This document shows positions 1-8,643 of a DNA stretch of 64,000 bases, one piece after another; position 1 is the stretch's first letter, and every line of letters begins with the position of its first letter. Below the pieces are notes generated by a model. The model was not told the DNA's origin and searched no databases. It was given only the letters and a program-made list of their open reading frames with translations. The position numbers were made by a program, and so were the translations under genes. The DNA comes from Streptomyces xiamenensis (GTDB lineage Bacteria; Actinomycetota; Actinomycetes; Streptomycetales; Streptomycetaceae), in assembly GCF_000993785.3 (NCBI RefSeq), contig NZ_CP009922.3, forward strand, positions 434,001 through 498,000. The letters run 5' to 3'.

Positions 1-93
1 CCGCTAGGCTGACCCCGGCGTGCAGGTGTGCCGGTCCTCCCGGAGGGGAACGGGCCACCCGGGCGGCTGAAGTGTGAGGACTGGGGGTTTGCG

Positions 94-1770
94 ATGTCGG
101 CGCTGGACGATCTGCGCAACGCGGCGGGCATTGATTTCGACTTCGCGCCGGGCGCGCAGGTGCCGCTGTCCGGGGCGGGCACCGGGCACTCGGGGATGAG
201 CCAGGCGCTGGCCTCGGTCGCCTACCGGGATGTGCCTCCCGAGGACATCAAGGAACCGAACGACGCCGCCGGGGTGAACAAGGGCAAGTTCACCCTGCTG
301 GAGCCCAATCTGGGCGAGGCGTTCACCCGCGCCGTGGAGACCCGGATGATCGCCGACGGCCGCAAGCCGCTGGTGCAGTCCTTCGGGGCCGATCCGCAAA
401 CGGTGGTGGAGCACGCGCTGTCCGCCAAGCGGATCCGCAAGCAGCGGGACCGCAGGCTGACCCTCATCATGGGCATCTTCGGGGTGCTGTTCCTGCCGGG
501 CGTGCTGATATGGCTCGGGCTGTTCCAGCTGCGCCGCACGTTCGCCGGCTCCCAGGGCCGGCAGGCGGGCTTCCTGGGCACCCTCACCCTGGTGGCGATC
601 GCCGCGCTGATCGCGCTGCTGGTGATCAGGGTGCCGCTGGGCGGGCCGATCCGGCTGTACGTGTGGAGCATGCTGCCGGCGCCCATCATCGGATGGTACT
701 GGGCGAAGCAGATCTCCGAGCGCACCGCGCAGAATCTGCGCGCGCACTGGGCGGACCTGGCGGGCGGCGGCGGCTCGGGCGCGATGATCCCCGAGGCCGT
801 TCCGCAGAACCCCAACGACAAGGAGGCGGAGCGGCTGCGGGTGGGCCTGGCCAAGCTGGCCGCCGAGCAGAACAGCAACATCGTCCACTACGCGGGCCCG
901 CAGGGCATTCTGGGGATGGGGGTGCGCTGGGGCAGCTGGCAGCTGGCCGAGGAGCTGGTGCCCAAGGACCCGGGGCGCGAGATCGACCCGTTCCGGGCCT
1001 GGGACGTCGCCCGTGCCATCCACGACCAGTTGCGGATGCTGGAGCGCGGCCCGCTGCACACCGGTGGCTTCCCCACCCCGTCGATCAAGCACTGGGTGGT
1101 CCGTCACATAGGGGAGGGCGCCGGCGCGATCAGCCGGCCCATGGGGGACACCGCCGACTCGTTCGGCATCGACAACCTCGAGGTCCAGCGGATCTGCAAC
1201 GAGCAGCAGTTCGACAGCGGGGACCGGCACTATCTGGGCGTGCAGTTCGTGCTGTGGGACGGCGAGCTGGTGCTCACCATGATGATCACCGTCACGGTGC
1301 TGCACCACACGCTGCGGATCGAGGTCACCGGGCACGCGCTGGGGCCGATCCACGGGTTCTTCCGCAAGGGTCCGGACGGCAAGTCCAAGGAGATCCGCGA
1401 TCCGGTCAAGTTCTGGAAGAAGAAGAAGGTGCCGCTGCCGCTGGTGGACGCCAAGGAAGTGGTCCGGCTGGCCGCCCGCGCCCCGCTGACCTGGTTCCCG
1501 GCCAAGCTGGACGCCTACGGCGGCACCATCTCGCTGCCGGAGCCGTTCGGTCTGCGGCACACCTGGGCGGGCAAGCCGTGGCGGCACCGCTTCATGGCGG
1601 ACGACGCGCTGCGCGCGGCCACCCCGGTGCTGCGGGTGGCGCACGCGGCGGCGTTCCGGGTGCTGGAGGAGAACGGCGTGGACATCAGCCGCTTCGAGGG
1701 CCGTTCGCAGGCGCTGGGCGGCGCGGTGCAGGCCGCCGAGCCCCGTAAGGCCGACGAGTACAACATGTGA
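94..1770 (+). CDS. Conserved integral membrane protein of unknown function, 558 aa
   Basis: I do not recognise a named family; the overall look is that of a conserved streptomycete membrane protein. Three hydrophobic segments lie in the first half (about residues 122-145, 163-179 and 188-204). They are followed by a long soluble C-terminal part of about 350 residues with many aromatic and charged positions and a Lys-rich patch (KFWKKKKVP). The N-terminal 110 residues are hydrophilic. ATG at 94 was chosen over the in-frame GTG at 28 because the latter adds a Pro/Gly-rich stretch with no coding character and no ribosome site. A -10-like TAGGCT sits at 5-10, about 85 nt upstream. The gene is monocistronic and converges on the HIT gene. 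Confidence 0.85.
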   Translation: MSALDDLRNAAGIDFDFAPGAQVPLSGAGTGHSGMSQALASVAYRDVPPEDIKEPNDAAGVNKGKFTLLEPNLGEAFTRAVETRMIADGRKPLVQSFGADPQTVVEHALSAKRIRKQRDRRLTLIMGIFGVLFLPGVLIWLGLFQLRRTFAGSQGRQAGFLGTLTLVAIAALIALLVIRVPLGGPIRLYVWSMLPAPIIGWYWAKQISERTAQNLRAHWADLAGGGGSGAMIPEAVPQNPNDKEAERLRVGLAKLAAEQNSNIVHYAGPQGILGMGVRWGSWQLAEELVPKDPGREIDPFRAWDVARAIHDQLRMLERGPLHTGGFPTPSIKHWVVRHIGEGAGAISRPMGDTADSFGIDNLEVQRICNEQQFDSGDRHYLGVQFVLWDGELVLTMMITVTVLHHTLRIEVTGHALGPIHGFFRKGPDGKSKEIRDPVKFWKKKKVPLPLVDAKEVVRLAARAPLTWFPAKLDAYGGTISLPEPFGLRHTWAGKPWRHRFMADDALRAATPVLRVAHAAAFRVLEENGVDISRFEGRSQALGGAVQAAEPRKADEYNM

Positions 1771-1795
1771 GGCGCGGCCCGTCACGGGCCGCGCC
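1771..1795. terminator. Bidirectional intrinsic terminator
   Basis: A perfect 11-bp inverted repeat (GGCGCGGCCCG / CGGGCCGCGCC) with a 3-nt TCA loop fills the 28-nt gap between the convergent membrane-protein and HIT stop codons. There is no U-tract, which is usual for streptomycete terminators. It can serve both genes. Confidence 0.85.
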
Positions 1796-1798
1796 GGG

Positions 1799-2347
1799 TC
1801 AGCCGGCGGGCCAGGCGGCGGCGAGCAGCCGCCTGGTGTCGGCGAGCAGTTGGGGCAGCACCTTGGTGTGCCCGACCACCGGCATGAAGTTGGCGTCGCC
1901 GCCCCAGCGGGGTACGACGTGCTGGTGCAGATGCGGGGCGATGCCGGCGCCGGCCGCGCTGCCCTGGTTCATCCCGATGTTGAAGCCGTGCGCGCCCGAG
2001 GCGGTACGGATCGCGGTCATCGCGCGCTTGGTCAGCAGCGCGAGTTCGGCGGTCTCGTCCTCGGTCAGCTCGGTGTAGTCGGCGACGTGCCGGTAGGGCA
2101 CCACCAGCAGATGACCGCCGTTGTACGGATAGAGGTTGAGCACGGCGTACACCTGCTCGCCGCGGGCGATGACGAGCCCGTCCTCGTCGCTCTTGGTGGG
2201 GATGACGCAGAAGGGGCAGCCGTCACCGGCGCCGTCCCCGCGCGGCTTGCCCTCGCCCTGGATGTAGGCCATCCGGTGGGGGGTCCACAGTCGCTGGAAC
2301 GCGTCCGGCGTCCCCACCCCGATCTGCTGCTCCGGCTCGCTGTTCAT
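1799..2347 (-). CDS. HIT-family nucleotide hydrolase/phosphorylase, 182 aa
   Basis: Members of the histidine-triad superfamily cleave or transfer nucleotidyl groups. The triad HLHQHV is at residues 139-144. The N-terminal RLWTPHRMAY and CPFC motifs match the actinobacterial branch that, in mycobacteria, sits beside thrS and includes an Ap4A phosphorylase (Rv2613c-type). An Ap4A-cleaving role is therefore likely but inferred. ATG at 2347 was chosen because GAAGGAACT lies just upstream; an in-frame ATG at 2416 would add 23 residues without a better ribosome site. The gene lies downstream of thrS on the same strand, separated by a terminator and an IS-end remnant. ThrRS can make Ap4A, so the pairing is metabolically sensible. 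Confidence 0.9.
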   Translation of the reverse strand: MNSEPEQQIGVGTPDAFQRLWTPHRMAYIQGEGKPRGDGAGDGCPFCVIPTKSDEDGLVIARGEQVYAVLNLYPYNGGHLLVVPYRHVADYTELTEDETAELALLTKRAMTAIRTASGAHGFNIGMNQGSAAGAGIAPHLHQHVVPRWGGDANFMPVVGHTKVLPQLLADTRRLLAAAWPAG

Positions 2348-2520
2348 CTGAGTTCCTTCGTGGGCTCCCCCGCTTTCGGGCGAGAGAAGAAGCGGACACG
2401 CGGCTTGCATACTCAAAGAGCTTGGTCGACCACGAAGCGTGACAGCCGAGCTTACCGCCGGGCTGGTGGGAAGTCAGGTCTGTGGAGCTTGTGTAAGACC
2501 GTGGGCGGTACACCGTCCCT

Positions 2521-2619
2521 TCGCTGGTAACCCCAGACGGCAACGGGCTGTGAAGCAGAAAGGTCCGGTCCGCGAGGGCTGGGATTCCCTTCGTTCTTTC
2601 ACGAGGGGGAGGAGGTCAA
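2521..2619 (+). mobile_element. Remnant of an IS200/IS605-type right end (omega-RNA-like)
   Basis: The segment contains TGAAGCAGAAAGGTCCGG, then a hairpin (CCCTTCGT at 2587-2594 pairing with ACGAGGGG at 2601-2608, one G.T wobble), and ends GGAGGTCAA with TCAA at 2616-2619. This arrangement matches the right ends of streptomycete IS605/IS1341 elements as I know them: tnpB 3' end, then hairpin, then TCAA cleavage site. In active elements this end also forms the 3' part of the TnpB guide RNA. No tnpA or tnpB remains. A TTAC at 2452-2455 could be a left cleavage site, which would make a minimal element of about 164 bp. Recognition is by eye only. Confidence 0.5.
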
Positions 2620-2642
2620 GGCGGTCAGCATAGGCTCCGCCG

Positions 2643-2669
2643 GGCGGTCCGGGGTAATCCCGGACCGCC
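2643..2669 (-). terminator. thrS terminator
   Basis: A perfect 11-bp stem (GGCGGTCCGGG / CCCGGACCGCC) with a GTAAT loop lies 13 nt beyond the thrS stop codon. It separates thrS from the IS-end remnant and the HIT gene. Confidence 0.85.
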
Positions 2670-2682
2670 GGCCGGCGGGCGA

Positions 2683-4662
2683 TCAGACCTGGACGCGGGC
2701 CTCGACGGCCCCGGCGATCTCGCGCAGTGCCTCCGCGCGCGGGATGCCGTTCTTCTGGGAGCCGTCGCGGTAGCGGAAGCTGACCGCGCCGTTGGCCACG
2801 TCGTCGTCTCCGGCGATCACCATGAAGGGGATCTTGGCCTTCTGGGCGTTGCGGATCTTCTTCTGCATCCGGTCCGAAGAGGTGTCGACCTCGAACCGGA
2901 GCCCGGCGGCCTTGGCCTCGGCGGCGAACTCCTCCAGGTAAGGCACGTGGGAGTCGCCGACCGGGATGCCGACCGCCTGGACGGGGGCCAGCCACGGCGG
3001 GAAGACACCCGCGTAGTGCTCCAGCAGGACGGCGAAGAACCGCTCGATGGAGCCGAACAGGGCCCGGTGGATCATGACGGGCCGCTGCCGGGAGCCGTCG
3101 GCGGCGGTGTATTCGAGGTTGAAGCGCTTCGGCTGCTGGAAGTCGACCTGGATGGTGGACATCTGCCAGGTACGGCCGATGGCGTCCTTGGCCTGGACGG
3201 AGATCTTCGGGCCGTAGTAGGCGGCGCCGCCCGGGTCCATGACGAGTTCGAGGCCCTGCTTGCCGGCGGCCTGGCGCAGCGTCTCGGTGGCCTCCTCCCA
3301 CTCCTCGGGCTCTCCGATGAACTTGTCGGAGTCGTCCCGGGTGGAGAGCTCGAGGTAGAAGTCGTTGAGGCCGTAGTCGCGCAGCAGGTTCAGGACGAAG
3401 GTCAGCAGGCTGTCCAGTTCGTCCGGCATCTGCTCGGTGGTGCAGTAGATGTGGGAATCGTCCTGGGTGAATCCGCGGGCCCGGGTGAGGCCGTGGACAA
3501 CTCCGGACTTCTCGAAGCGGTAGACGGTGCCGAACTCGAACAGCCGCATCGGCAATTCCCGGTAGGACCGCCCGCGCGCCCGGAAGATGAGATTGTGCAT
3601 CGGGCAGTTCATGGCCTTGAGGAAATAGTCCTGCCCTTCGAACTCCATGGGCGGGAACATCGACTCGGCGTAGTTCGGCAGATGCCCGGAGGTCTCGAAC
3701 AGCTTGGCCTTGGAGATGTGGGGGGTATTGACGAATTCGTACCCCGACTCCTCGTGCCTGCGGCGCGAGTAGTCCTCCATCACCTTGCGGATGACACCGC
3801 CCTTGGGGTGGAAGACCGCGAGGCCGGAGCCGAGCTCCTCGGGGATGGAGAACAGGTCGAGTTCGGAGCCGAGCCTGCGGTGGTCGCGCTTCTCGGCCTC
3901 GGCCAGGAACTCCAGGTGGGCCTTGAGTTCGTCCTTGGTGGGCCAGGCGGTGCCGTAGATGCGCTGGAGCTGCGGGTTGCGCTCGCTGCCGCGCCAGTAG
4001 GCGGCGGCGGACCGCATGAGCTTGAAGGCCGGGATCAGCCGGGTGCTGGGCAGGTGCGGGCCGCGGCACAGGTCCTTCCAGCACAGTTCGCCGGTCTTGG
4101 CGTCCACGTTGTCGTAGATGGTGAGCTCGCCCGCGCCGACCTCGGCGGAGGCGCCCTCGGCCGCGTCGGCGGCGGAGCCCTTGAGACCGATCAGCTCGAT
4201 CTTGTAGGGCTCGGCGGCGAGTTCGGCGCGCGCCTCGTCATCGGTGACGACCCGGCGGGCGAAGCGCTGACCCTGCTTCTGGATCTGCTGCATGCGCTTC
4301 TCGATGCGGCCCAGGTCCTCGGGGTGGAAGGGCTGCTCGACGTCGAAGTCGTAGTAGAAGCCGTCCTTGATGGGCGGGCCGATGCCCAGCTTGGCCTCGG
4401 GGAAGAGGTCCTGCACGGCCTGGGCCAGCACGTGGGCGGTGGAGTGCCGCAGGATGTTCAGGCCGTCGTTCGAGCTCAGCTCGACCGGCTCGACCTCGTC
4501 GCCGTCGGCGAGCGGATGCGTGAGGTCGCGCAGCTCGCCGCCGACGCGGGCGGCGACGACGGAGCGCTGCCCCTCGAAGAGGGCGGCGGCCGTGGTGCCC
4601 GTGGTCACCACGCGCTCTTCCCGCTCGGAATCGCGTTGGATGATCACACGGACGTCTGACAC
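2683..4662 (-). CDS. thrS: Threonyl-tRNA synthetase, 659 aa
   Basis: Charges tRNA-Thr with threonine in the cytoplasm. The order is a TGS domain (residues 1-60), the second additional (editing) domain up to about 240, the class II catalytic core (about 260-550) and the C-terminal anticodon-binding domain. The zinc-binding Cys of the family is visible in [11 protein letters not shown]. Class II motifs include [12 protein letters not shown] and the late [13 protein letters not shown]. Length is normal for the family. The GTG start at 4662 has AGGAG six nt upstream and gives the usual VSDVRVI N-terminus; a longer reading to 4791 has no such site. I see no T-box leader. Terminated by the hairpin at 2643-2669. 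Confidence 0.97.
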   Translation of the reverse strand: MSDVRVIIQRDSEREERVVTTGTTAAALFEGQRSVVAARVGGELRDLTHPLADGDEVEPVELSSNDGLNILRHSTAHVLAQAVQDLFPEAKLGIGPPIKDGFYYDFDVEQPFHPEDLGRIEKRMQQIQKQGQRFARRVVTDDEARAELAAEPYKIELIGLKGSAADAAEGASAEVGAGELTIYDNVDAKTGELCWKDLCRGPHLPSTRLIPAFKLMRSAAAYWRGSERNPQLQRIYGTAWPTKDELKAHLEFLAEAEKRDHRRLGSELDLFSIPEELGSGLAVFHPKGGVIRKVMEDYSRRRHEESGYEFVNTPHISKAKLFETSGHLPNYAESMFPPMEFEGQDYFLKAMNCPMHNLIFRARGRSYRELPMRLFEFGTVYRFEKSGVVHGLTRARGFTQDDSHIYCTTEQMPDELDSLLTFVLNLLRDYGLNDFYLELSTRDDSDKFIGEPEEWEEATETLRQAAGKQGLELVMDPGGAAYYGPKISVQAKDAIGRTWQMSTIQVDFQQPKRFNLEYTAADGSRQRPVMIHRALFGSIERFFAVLLEHYAGVFPPWLAPVQAVGIPVGDSHVPYLEEFAAEAKAAGLRFEVDTSSDRMQKKIRNAQKAKIPFMVIAGDDDVANGAVSFRYRDGSQKNGIPRAEALREIAGAVEARVQV

Positions 4663-4791
4663 CGGTCTCTCCTGACGTTGGCGGCTGCTCGATGCGCAGC
4701 GCTCGCTGCGGTTTCGCATGGTACCGAGCGGGCTGGCCCGGCCGCGAAACGGTTGCGGGGCCGGAGCGCGCAGCCCGGCCAACCAACGCAA

Positions 4792-4820
4792 GAAGGCCGG
4801 TCCTTGACGGACCGGCCTTC
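4792..4820 (-). terminator. Terminator of tRNA-Val(CAC)
   Basis: A perfect 12-bp stem (GAAGGCCGGTCC / GGACCGGCCTTC) with a TTGAC loop lies 8 nt beyond the 3' end of the tRNA gene, ahead of thrS on the same strand. Confidence 0.85.
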
Positions 4821-4828
4821 CCAGGGCG

Positions 4829-4900
4829 TGGGCGATACTGGGATCGAACCAGTGACCTCTTCGGTGTGAACGAAGCGCTCTCCCGCTGAGCTAATCGCCC
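4829..4900 (-). tRNA. tRNA-Val(CAC)
   Basis: A 72-nt cloverleaf including the discriminator A. The acceptor stem GGGCGAT/ATCGCCC is perfect, the anticodon stem is CTTCG/CGAAG with loop TTCACAC (anticodon CAC), and the T-arm is ACTGG/CCAGT with TTCGATC. No CCA is encoded. Its body is nearly identical to the three Val(GAC) genes at 10804-11061, so they are paralogues. It reads GTG codons, which are very common in this GC-rich genome. Confidence 0.95.
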
Positions 4901-4941
4901 TGGGCTGGTGCTTTCGGGCTGTTCCCCTCGGCACGAGAAGA

Positions 4942-4971
4942 ACCATACACAGCTCAGCGCCCCAGAACCAA
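4942..4971 (-). promoter_or_regulatory. Promoter of tRNA-Val(CAC)
   Basis: On the minus strand, TTGGTT (4966-4971) and TATGGT (4942-4947) are separated by 18 bp. This is a good match to a housekeeping-sigma -35/-10 pair, about 41 nt upstream of the mature tRNA. Confidence 0.6.
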
Positions 4972-5235
4972 ATGAACTCCCGGCGGGCGACCGGGCCCTC
5001 GCCGCCGGCCGGAGTGCGGGGCGGAGCGCGGCGGGCGTCACCGGATGGCGCATCACTCGTTGACAGGGGCGGCGCTCTCTGTAGCCGACTGTGCACAAAA
5101 TGGCACTCACCCATTCGAATGATGTCAAGCATCGCAAATAGGACAGAGGGGTTTACAACCGGCGCGTACGTGGCATGTCGAATTCGCCGACGTGCGAATC
5201 CCCGAGCGCACACTGAGCGAAAGGCCCTGGCGCTT
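4972..5235 (+). other. ssgB: Upstream region of ssgB
   Basis: There is no gene in this stretch. The best housekeeping-type promoter is TTGACA at 5060-5065 and TAGCCG at 5082-5087 (16-bp spacer). A GTTT...GGCATG pair near 5150-5178 vaguely resembles the stress sigma (sigma-H/sigma-B) pattern. In S. coelicolor ssgB is reported to depend on sigma-H, but the spacing here is poor. The long 5' leader leaves room for developmental regulators (BldM/WhiI type), which I cannot locate with confidence. Confidence 0.35.
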
Positions 5236-5649
5236 ATGAACACCACGGTCAGCTGCGAGCTGCACCTGCGCCTCGTTGTATCGAGCGAGTCCTCACTGCC
5301 TGTACCCGCGGGGCTGCGGTATGACACGGCGGACCCCTACGCCGTACACGCCACATTTCACACCGGAGCCGAAGAAACCGTCGAGTGGGTTTTCGCCCGC
5401 GATCTCCTGGCCGAGGGGCTGCACCGGCCCACCGGGACGGGAGACGTCAGGGTGTGGCCCTCCCGCAGTCATGGCCAGGGGGTCGTGTGCATCGCACTCA
5501 GCTCCCCGGAGGGCGAAGCACTGCTTGAGGCCCCCGCCCGGGCCCTGGAATCCTTCCTCAAGCGCACCGACGCCGCCGTCCCGCCGGGCACGGAGCACCG
5601 CCACTTCGACCTCGACACCGAGCTCTCGCACATTCTCGCGGAGAGCTAG
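5236..5649 (+). CDS. ssgB: Sporulation-specific cell division activator SsgB, 137 aa
   Basis: SsgB is the archetypal SsgA-like protein. With SsgA it marks future septum sites in aerial hyphae and recruits FtsZ there, so it is needed for sporulation septation. The sequence is essentially the highly conserved SsgB (start MNTTVSCELHLRLVVSS, WVFARDLLAEG, FDLDTELSHILAES), full length at 137 residues. ATG at 5236 is fixed by this conserved N-terminus; a weak AAAGG lies 11 nt upstream. It stands alone, with its own long upstream region and a terminator behind it. Its presence is the best evidence in the window for a spore-forming streptomycete. Confidence 0.97.
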   Translation: MNTTVSCELHLRLVVSSESSLPVPAGLRYDTADPYAVHATFHTGAEETVEWVFARDLLAEGLHRPTGTGDVRVWPSRSHGQGVVCIALSSPEGEALLEAPARALESFLKRTDAAVPPGTEHRHFDLDTELSHILAES

Positions 5650-5664
5650 AGACCCGCCGGTTCT

Positions 5665-5695
5665 CCGCGCCGTCCGACTCGGGGCGACGGCGCGG
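5665..5695 (+). terminator. ssgB terminator
   Basis: A perfect 10-bp stem (CCGCGCCGTC / GACGGCGCGG) with an 11-nt loop, starting 15 nt after the ssgB stop. Confidence 0.75.
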
Positions 5696-5831
5696 GGCCG
5701 GCGTCGCACACAGCGCGCAGCGCCGTCGCGGACCACGCGGCGGCGCTGTCGTGTCACCGAGCGGCTAAAGTCCGGGGGCAGGAACGCCAGGGAGGGCGGG
5801 CCCCCGCCCCTGACCCCACCGGGAGACGGCC

Positions 5832-6407
5832 TTGCTGATCAACCACGACACCCGGTGTGCGCTCACCCATACCGTGGATCTGCTGAACACCGCCCTCGGC
5901 GACGGCTCGCCGGACGCGCTGAGCACCGTGGAGCAGCTGCGCTCCTACGTCGAGTCCCACGATCTGAGCGGCGTCCAGGTGGGAGCCCTGAGCGAGGCGG
6001 ACCTGGCGGGGGTGCGCCGGGTGCGCGAGCTGTTCGCGGCGGTGTTCGCGGCGGGAACGGACCGGGAGGCCGCCGAGCTGATCAACGCGATGGTCGCGAA
6101 GGCCGGCACCACCCCCCAGCTGACCGACCACGACGGCCACGACTGGCACGTGCACTACTTCGCGCCGGGCGCCTCGGTCGCCGATCATCTCTCCGCGGAC
6201 TGCGGGATGGCGCTGAGTTTCTTCCTGGTCGCCGGGGAACGGGAGCGGCTGCGGCGCTGTGACGCGCCGGATTGCCGCCGGGCCTTCGTGGACCTGTCCC
6301 GCAACCGTTCACGCCGTTACTGCGACAGCAGGACCTGCGGGAACCGGCTGCACGTGGCCGCCTACCGGGCCCGGCAGCGGCGCTCGGCGGCGCACAGCGG
6401 CAGCTGA
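5832..6407 (+). CDS. CGNR zinc-finger (ABATE-type) protein, 191 aa
   Basis: Probable transcriptional regulator of the ABATE/CGNR family. The N-terminal 140 residues form the helical ABATE-like domain. The C-terminal zinc finger has Cys ligands in RRCDAPDC and YCDSRTCGNR, the last containing the CGNR signature, followed by a basic tail. TTG at 5832 is preceded by GGGAGA five to six nt upstream; no nearby ATG or GTG gives a complete domain. It is a single gene next to ssgB. Its target and ligand are unknown. Confidence 0.88.
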   Translation: MLINHDTRCALTHTVDLLNTALGDGSPDALSTVEQLRSYVESHDLSGVQVGALSEADLAGVRRVRELFAAVFAAGTDREAAELINAMVAKAGTTPQLTDHDGHDWHVHYFAPGASVADHLSADCGMALSFFLVAGERERLRRCDAPDCRRAFVDLSRNRSRRYCDSRTCGNRLHVAAYRARQRRSAAHSGS

Positions 6408-6454
6408 CCCTCCCCCGGCCGGAGGGCGGGCCGGAGGGCGGTCGACGCCCCCCG

Positions 6455-6655
6455 TCACAACCAGAACCGGTCATAGACCCCCGAGACGAGCAGCAGCACG
6501 CCGATCACCGTGAGGAAGAGGATCAGCGGCGGCTGCGAGAGCGCGAACAGGCAGCCCCTGGCCTCCGGATCACCGGGGTCAGGGGCGGGACGGTCGGCCG
6601 TGTCGGGCCGGATCGGGGGATCGGGAGCGTGCTGCTCCCCGGTGAAGTGCGCCAT
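6455..6655 (-). CDS. Small single-pass membrane protein, 66 aa
   Basis: A Pro/Asp-rich N-terminal half is followed by one hydrophobic segment (about residues 42-62, LILFLTVIGVLLLVSGVYD) ending near the C-terminus, so a tail-anchored topology is likely. I do not recognise a family. The ATG at 6655 has no convincing ribosome site. It is kept as a gene because of the clear transmembrane segment and because it fills the gap between the CGNR gene and 6741. Confidence 0.55.
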   Translation of the reverse strand: MAHFTGEQHAPDPPIRPDTADRPAPDPGDPEARGCLFALSQPPLILFLTVIGVLLLVSGVYDRFWL

Positions 6656-6740
6656 GTCGCGGTGATCATGACGCAGCGGACGCCCCCTCCGCGATCAACA
6701 CACCTCATATGAGCGGGGATTCGCTATTTCGAGGGTCTGG

Positions 6741-7136
6741 TCATATGCCGTGCTTCTTCAGGATGGCCTCGATGTCCGAGAAGTCGTCGGCGGGCGCCGC
6801 GGCGGCGGCACGGCCACGCTCGGCGGGCAGCGCGGGGGCCTGCGCGGCCGGCTCGGCCGCGGCCTGTCCCGCACCGCCGCCCCCGCGGCGGTCCGCGAAC
6901 CCGGCGACGAAGAAGATCAGCACGGCGAGACCGATGACGCCCAGGCCCGCCCAGGCGACCGGGTTGAAGGTCATGTTGAGCACGAACCGCACCACACCCG
7001 TCATGGCGAGCCCCAGGGGCAGCAGCGAGAAGGCCGCCACCCGCAGCGCGGTAGCGTAGCGGCGGCGCTTGGCCACCAGAAAGGCCACACCGAGGCCGGC
7101 GGCGGTCAGCAGGGTGCAGAATGTTCCGATCAGCAT
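6741..7136 (-). CDS. Conserved membrane protein with C-terminal helix, 131 aa
   Basis: There are three hydrophobic segments in the first 80 residues (MLIGTFCTLLTAAGLGVAFLV; ALRVAAFSLLPLGLAMTGVV; VAWAGLGVIGLAVLIFFVAGF). An Ala/Pro/Gly-rich cytoplasmic linker follows, then a short charged motif at the very end, DDFSDIEAILKKHGI, that looks conserved and may bind a partner. ATG at 7136 has AGGA seven nt upstream; the longer open frame is spurious. It is divergent from the DsbA-like gene. Function unknown. Confidence 0.8.
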   Translation of the reverse strand: MLIGTFCTLLTAAGLGVAFLVAKRRRYATALRVAAFSLLPLGLAMTGVVRFVLNMTFNPVAWAGLGVIGLAVLIFFVAGFADRRGGGGAGQAAAEPAAQAPALPAERGRAAAAAPADDFSDIEAILKKHGI

Positions 7137-7245
7137 CCTTCCATCCTGCCTGGCGCCGCCCCCGGAGGCCATGGCCGCAGCGGGGGGATCAGGGACAATT
7201 CGGGGTAGCGGCGGGCCACGGCGGCCCGGCTGGAAGACTGGGGGC

Positions 7246-7755
7246 ATGAGCGAAGCAACCGGCCGCACCGTCGTGCTCGACGTGTGGTGCGACCTCCAGT
7301 GCCCCGACTGCCACCGCGCCGAGAGCGACCTGCGGGCCCTGCGCGAGCGGTTCGGCGACCGGCTGGAGATCAGGCGGCGGCACTTCCCGCTGCCGGGCCA
7401 CCGGCACGCGCAGGCCGCCGCCCAGGCCGCCGAGGAGGCGTACGCGCAGGGCCGGGGCGACGCGTACTGGACGGCGCTGCTGGAGCGCACGGCGGAGCTG
7501 CGCGAACGCGGGGAGCCGGTGCTGGGCGAGGTGGCGCGGGCCACCGGGGTGGACGCCGAGGAGATCGAGACCGCGCTGATCGACGGCCGCCACCTGCTGG
7601 CCGTGGACGCCGACCAGGCCGAGGGCCAGGCGCTGGGGGTGCGCGGCACCCCCAGCTACGTGATCGCCGGGCAGCGGCTGGACGGCGGCGCGAGCCAGGA
7701 CGGTCTGCTGGAGCGGATCGGCGAGATCGCCCAGGAGGAGCTCGACCGGGCCTGA
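7246..7755 (+). CDS. DsbA-family thioredoxin-fold oxidoreductase, 169 aa
   Basis: A cytoplasmic DsbA/FrnE-like thiol-disulfide protein; no signal peptide is present. The active-site-like CPDC follows VWCDLQ (about residues 16-19). The helical insertion and the cis-Pro loop (GVRGTPSYVI) of the fold are recognisable. ATG at 7246 follows a G-rich stretch. It is divergent from the small membrane protein and convergent with the GNAT gene. It could act as a disulfide reductase/isomerase or as a GST-like protein; the substrate is unknown. Confidence 0.85.
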   Translation: MSEATGRTVVLDVWCDLQCPDCHRAESDLRALRERFGDRLEIRRRHFPLPGHRHAQAAAQAAEEAYAQGRGDAYWTALLERTAELRERGEPVLGEVARATGVDAEEIETALIDGRHLLAVDADQAEGQALGVRGTPSYVIAGQRLDGGASQDGLLERIGEIAQEELDRA

Positions 7756-7789
7756 GCGCCCCAGGCACCCGTCCCGGCACCCCACGCGG

Positions 7790-8635
7790 TCAGAGCAGCG
7801 GCTTGTGCAGCCGCAGGGCCACCGGGCGGTAGCCGAGGGAGTCGTAGAGCCGGCGGGCGGGGGTGTTGTCGGTGAGGACGCTCAGGCCCAGCAGTTCGCC
7901 GCCGGCGGCGGCGGTGCGGCGCTCGGCCTCCCGCAGCAGCGCACGGCCGTGCCCCTGCCCCCGGTGCGCCTCGGCGACCTCCACCGCGTACACGTAGCCG
8001 TCCGCGCCGTACGGCAGCCGTCCGGGGCCCGTCGTCAGCCACAGGGTGCCCACGTCGGTGCCGTGGTGGCTGAGTACGCGCAGCACGGCGCCCTCGGTGC
8101 GGTGGCCCTGTGGCAGTTGTGCCGCGAGCAGGGTGTCGGCGTGGGCGGCCGCGTCCTCGGGCCCGGCACCCTGCGCGCGCCGCGCGGCGGCGAGCCGCTC
8201 CCGCTCCGCCGCGTGCCAGGCCGCGTACTCCCGCTCCCCCATCGGCCGGAACCCGCTGCCCGCCGGGAGCGGCGGCGGCTGGTCGGCCGGTCTCTTGGCC
8301 AGCCAGCGGTTGCGTTCGGTGTAGCCCAGCGCCGTGAACAGCCCGAGCGCCGGGGCGGCTTCGGCCGGGATGTCCACCTCGGCCCGTACGCAGCCCCAGC
8401 CGCGCAGGATCTCCTCCGCGGCCAGGGCGGCCACCGTGGCCCGCCCGCGGCGGCGGTCCTGCGGCGCCGCGATGCCCAGCTCCTCGATGCGGCCCGCGGC
8501 CGGCCCGTATCCGGGGACACGGGTCAGCCGCAGGCCGCCCACCGGGCGGGAGTTGACGCGTATGTCGTAGCCACGGGTCCGGCCGCCATGGGCGGAGCGC
8601 TCCTCGGGCCCGTTGGGCCGCACGGTGGTGGTCAT
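7790..8635 (-). CDS. GNAT-family N-acetyltransferase, two-domain, 281 aa
   Basis: The C-terminal GNAT domain has the acetyl-CoA loop HRGQGHGRALL and the terminal ARRLYDSLGYR motif. The N-terminal half shows a second, degenerate GNAT-like pattern (RRRGRATVAALA, LGLFTALGY), so this looks like a tandem-GNAT protein. ATG at 8635 has AAAGG four nt upstream. It begins 8 nt after pabC, so it is the third gene of the pabB-pabC operon. The substrate is unknown. Confidence 0.85.
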   Translation of the reverse strand: MTTTVRPNGPEERSAHGGRTRGYDIRVNSRPVGGLRLTRVPGYGPAAGRIEELGIAAPQDRRRGRATVAALAAEEILRGWGCVRAEVDIPAEAAPALGLFTALGYTERNRWLAKRPADQPPPLPAGSGFRPMGEREYAAWHAAERERLAAARRAQGAGPEDAAAHADTLLAAQLPQGHRTEGAVLRVLSHHGTDVGTLWLTTGPGRLPYGADGYVYAVEVAEAHRGQGHGRALLREAERRTAAAGGELLGLSVLTDNTPARRLYDSLGYRPVALRLHKPLL

Positions 8636-8643
8636 CTCGCCTT

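Noticed and set aside
2947-4659. A 570-codon plus-strand frame opposite thrS
   Set aside because: It mirrors the thrS reading frame and has no independent signal.
4663-4791. T-box leader for thrS
   Set aside because: No T-box sequence or specifier structure is visible; the tRNA-Val terminator ends immediately upstream.
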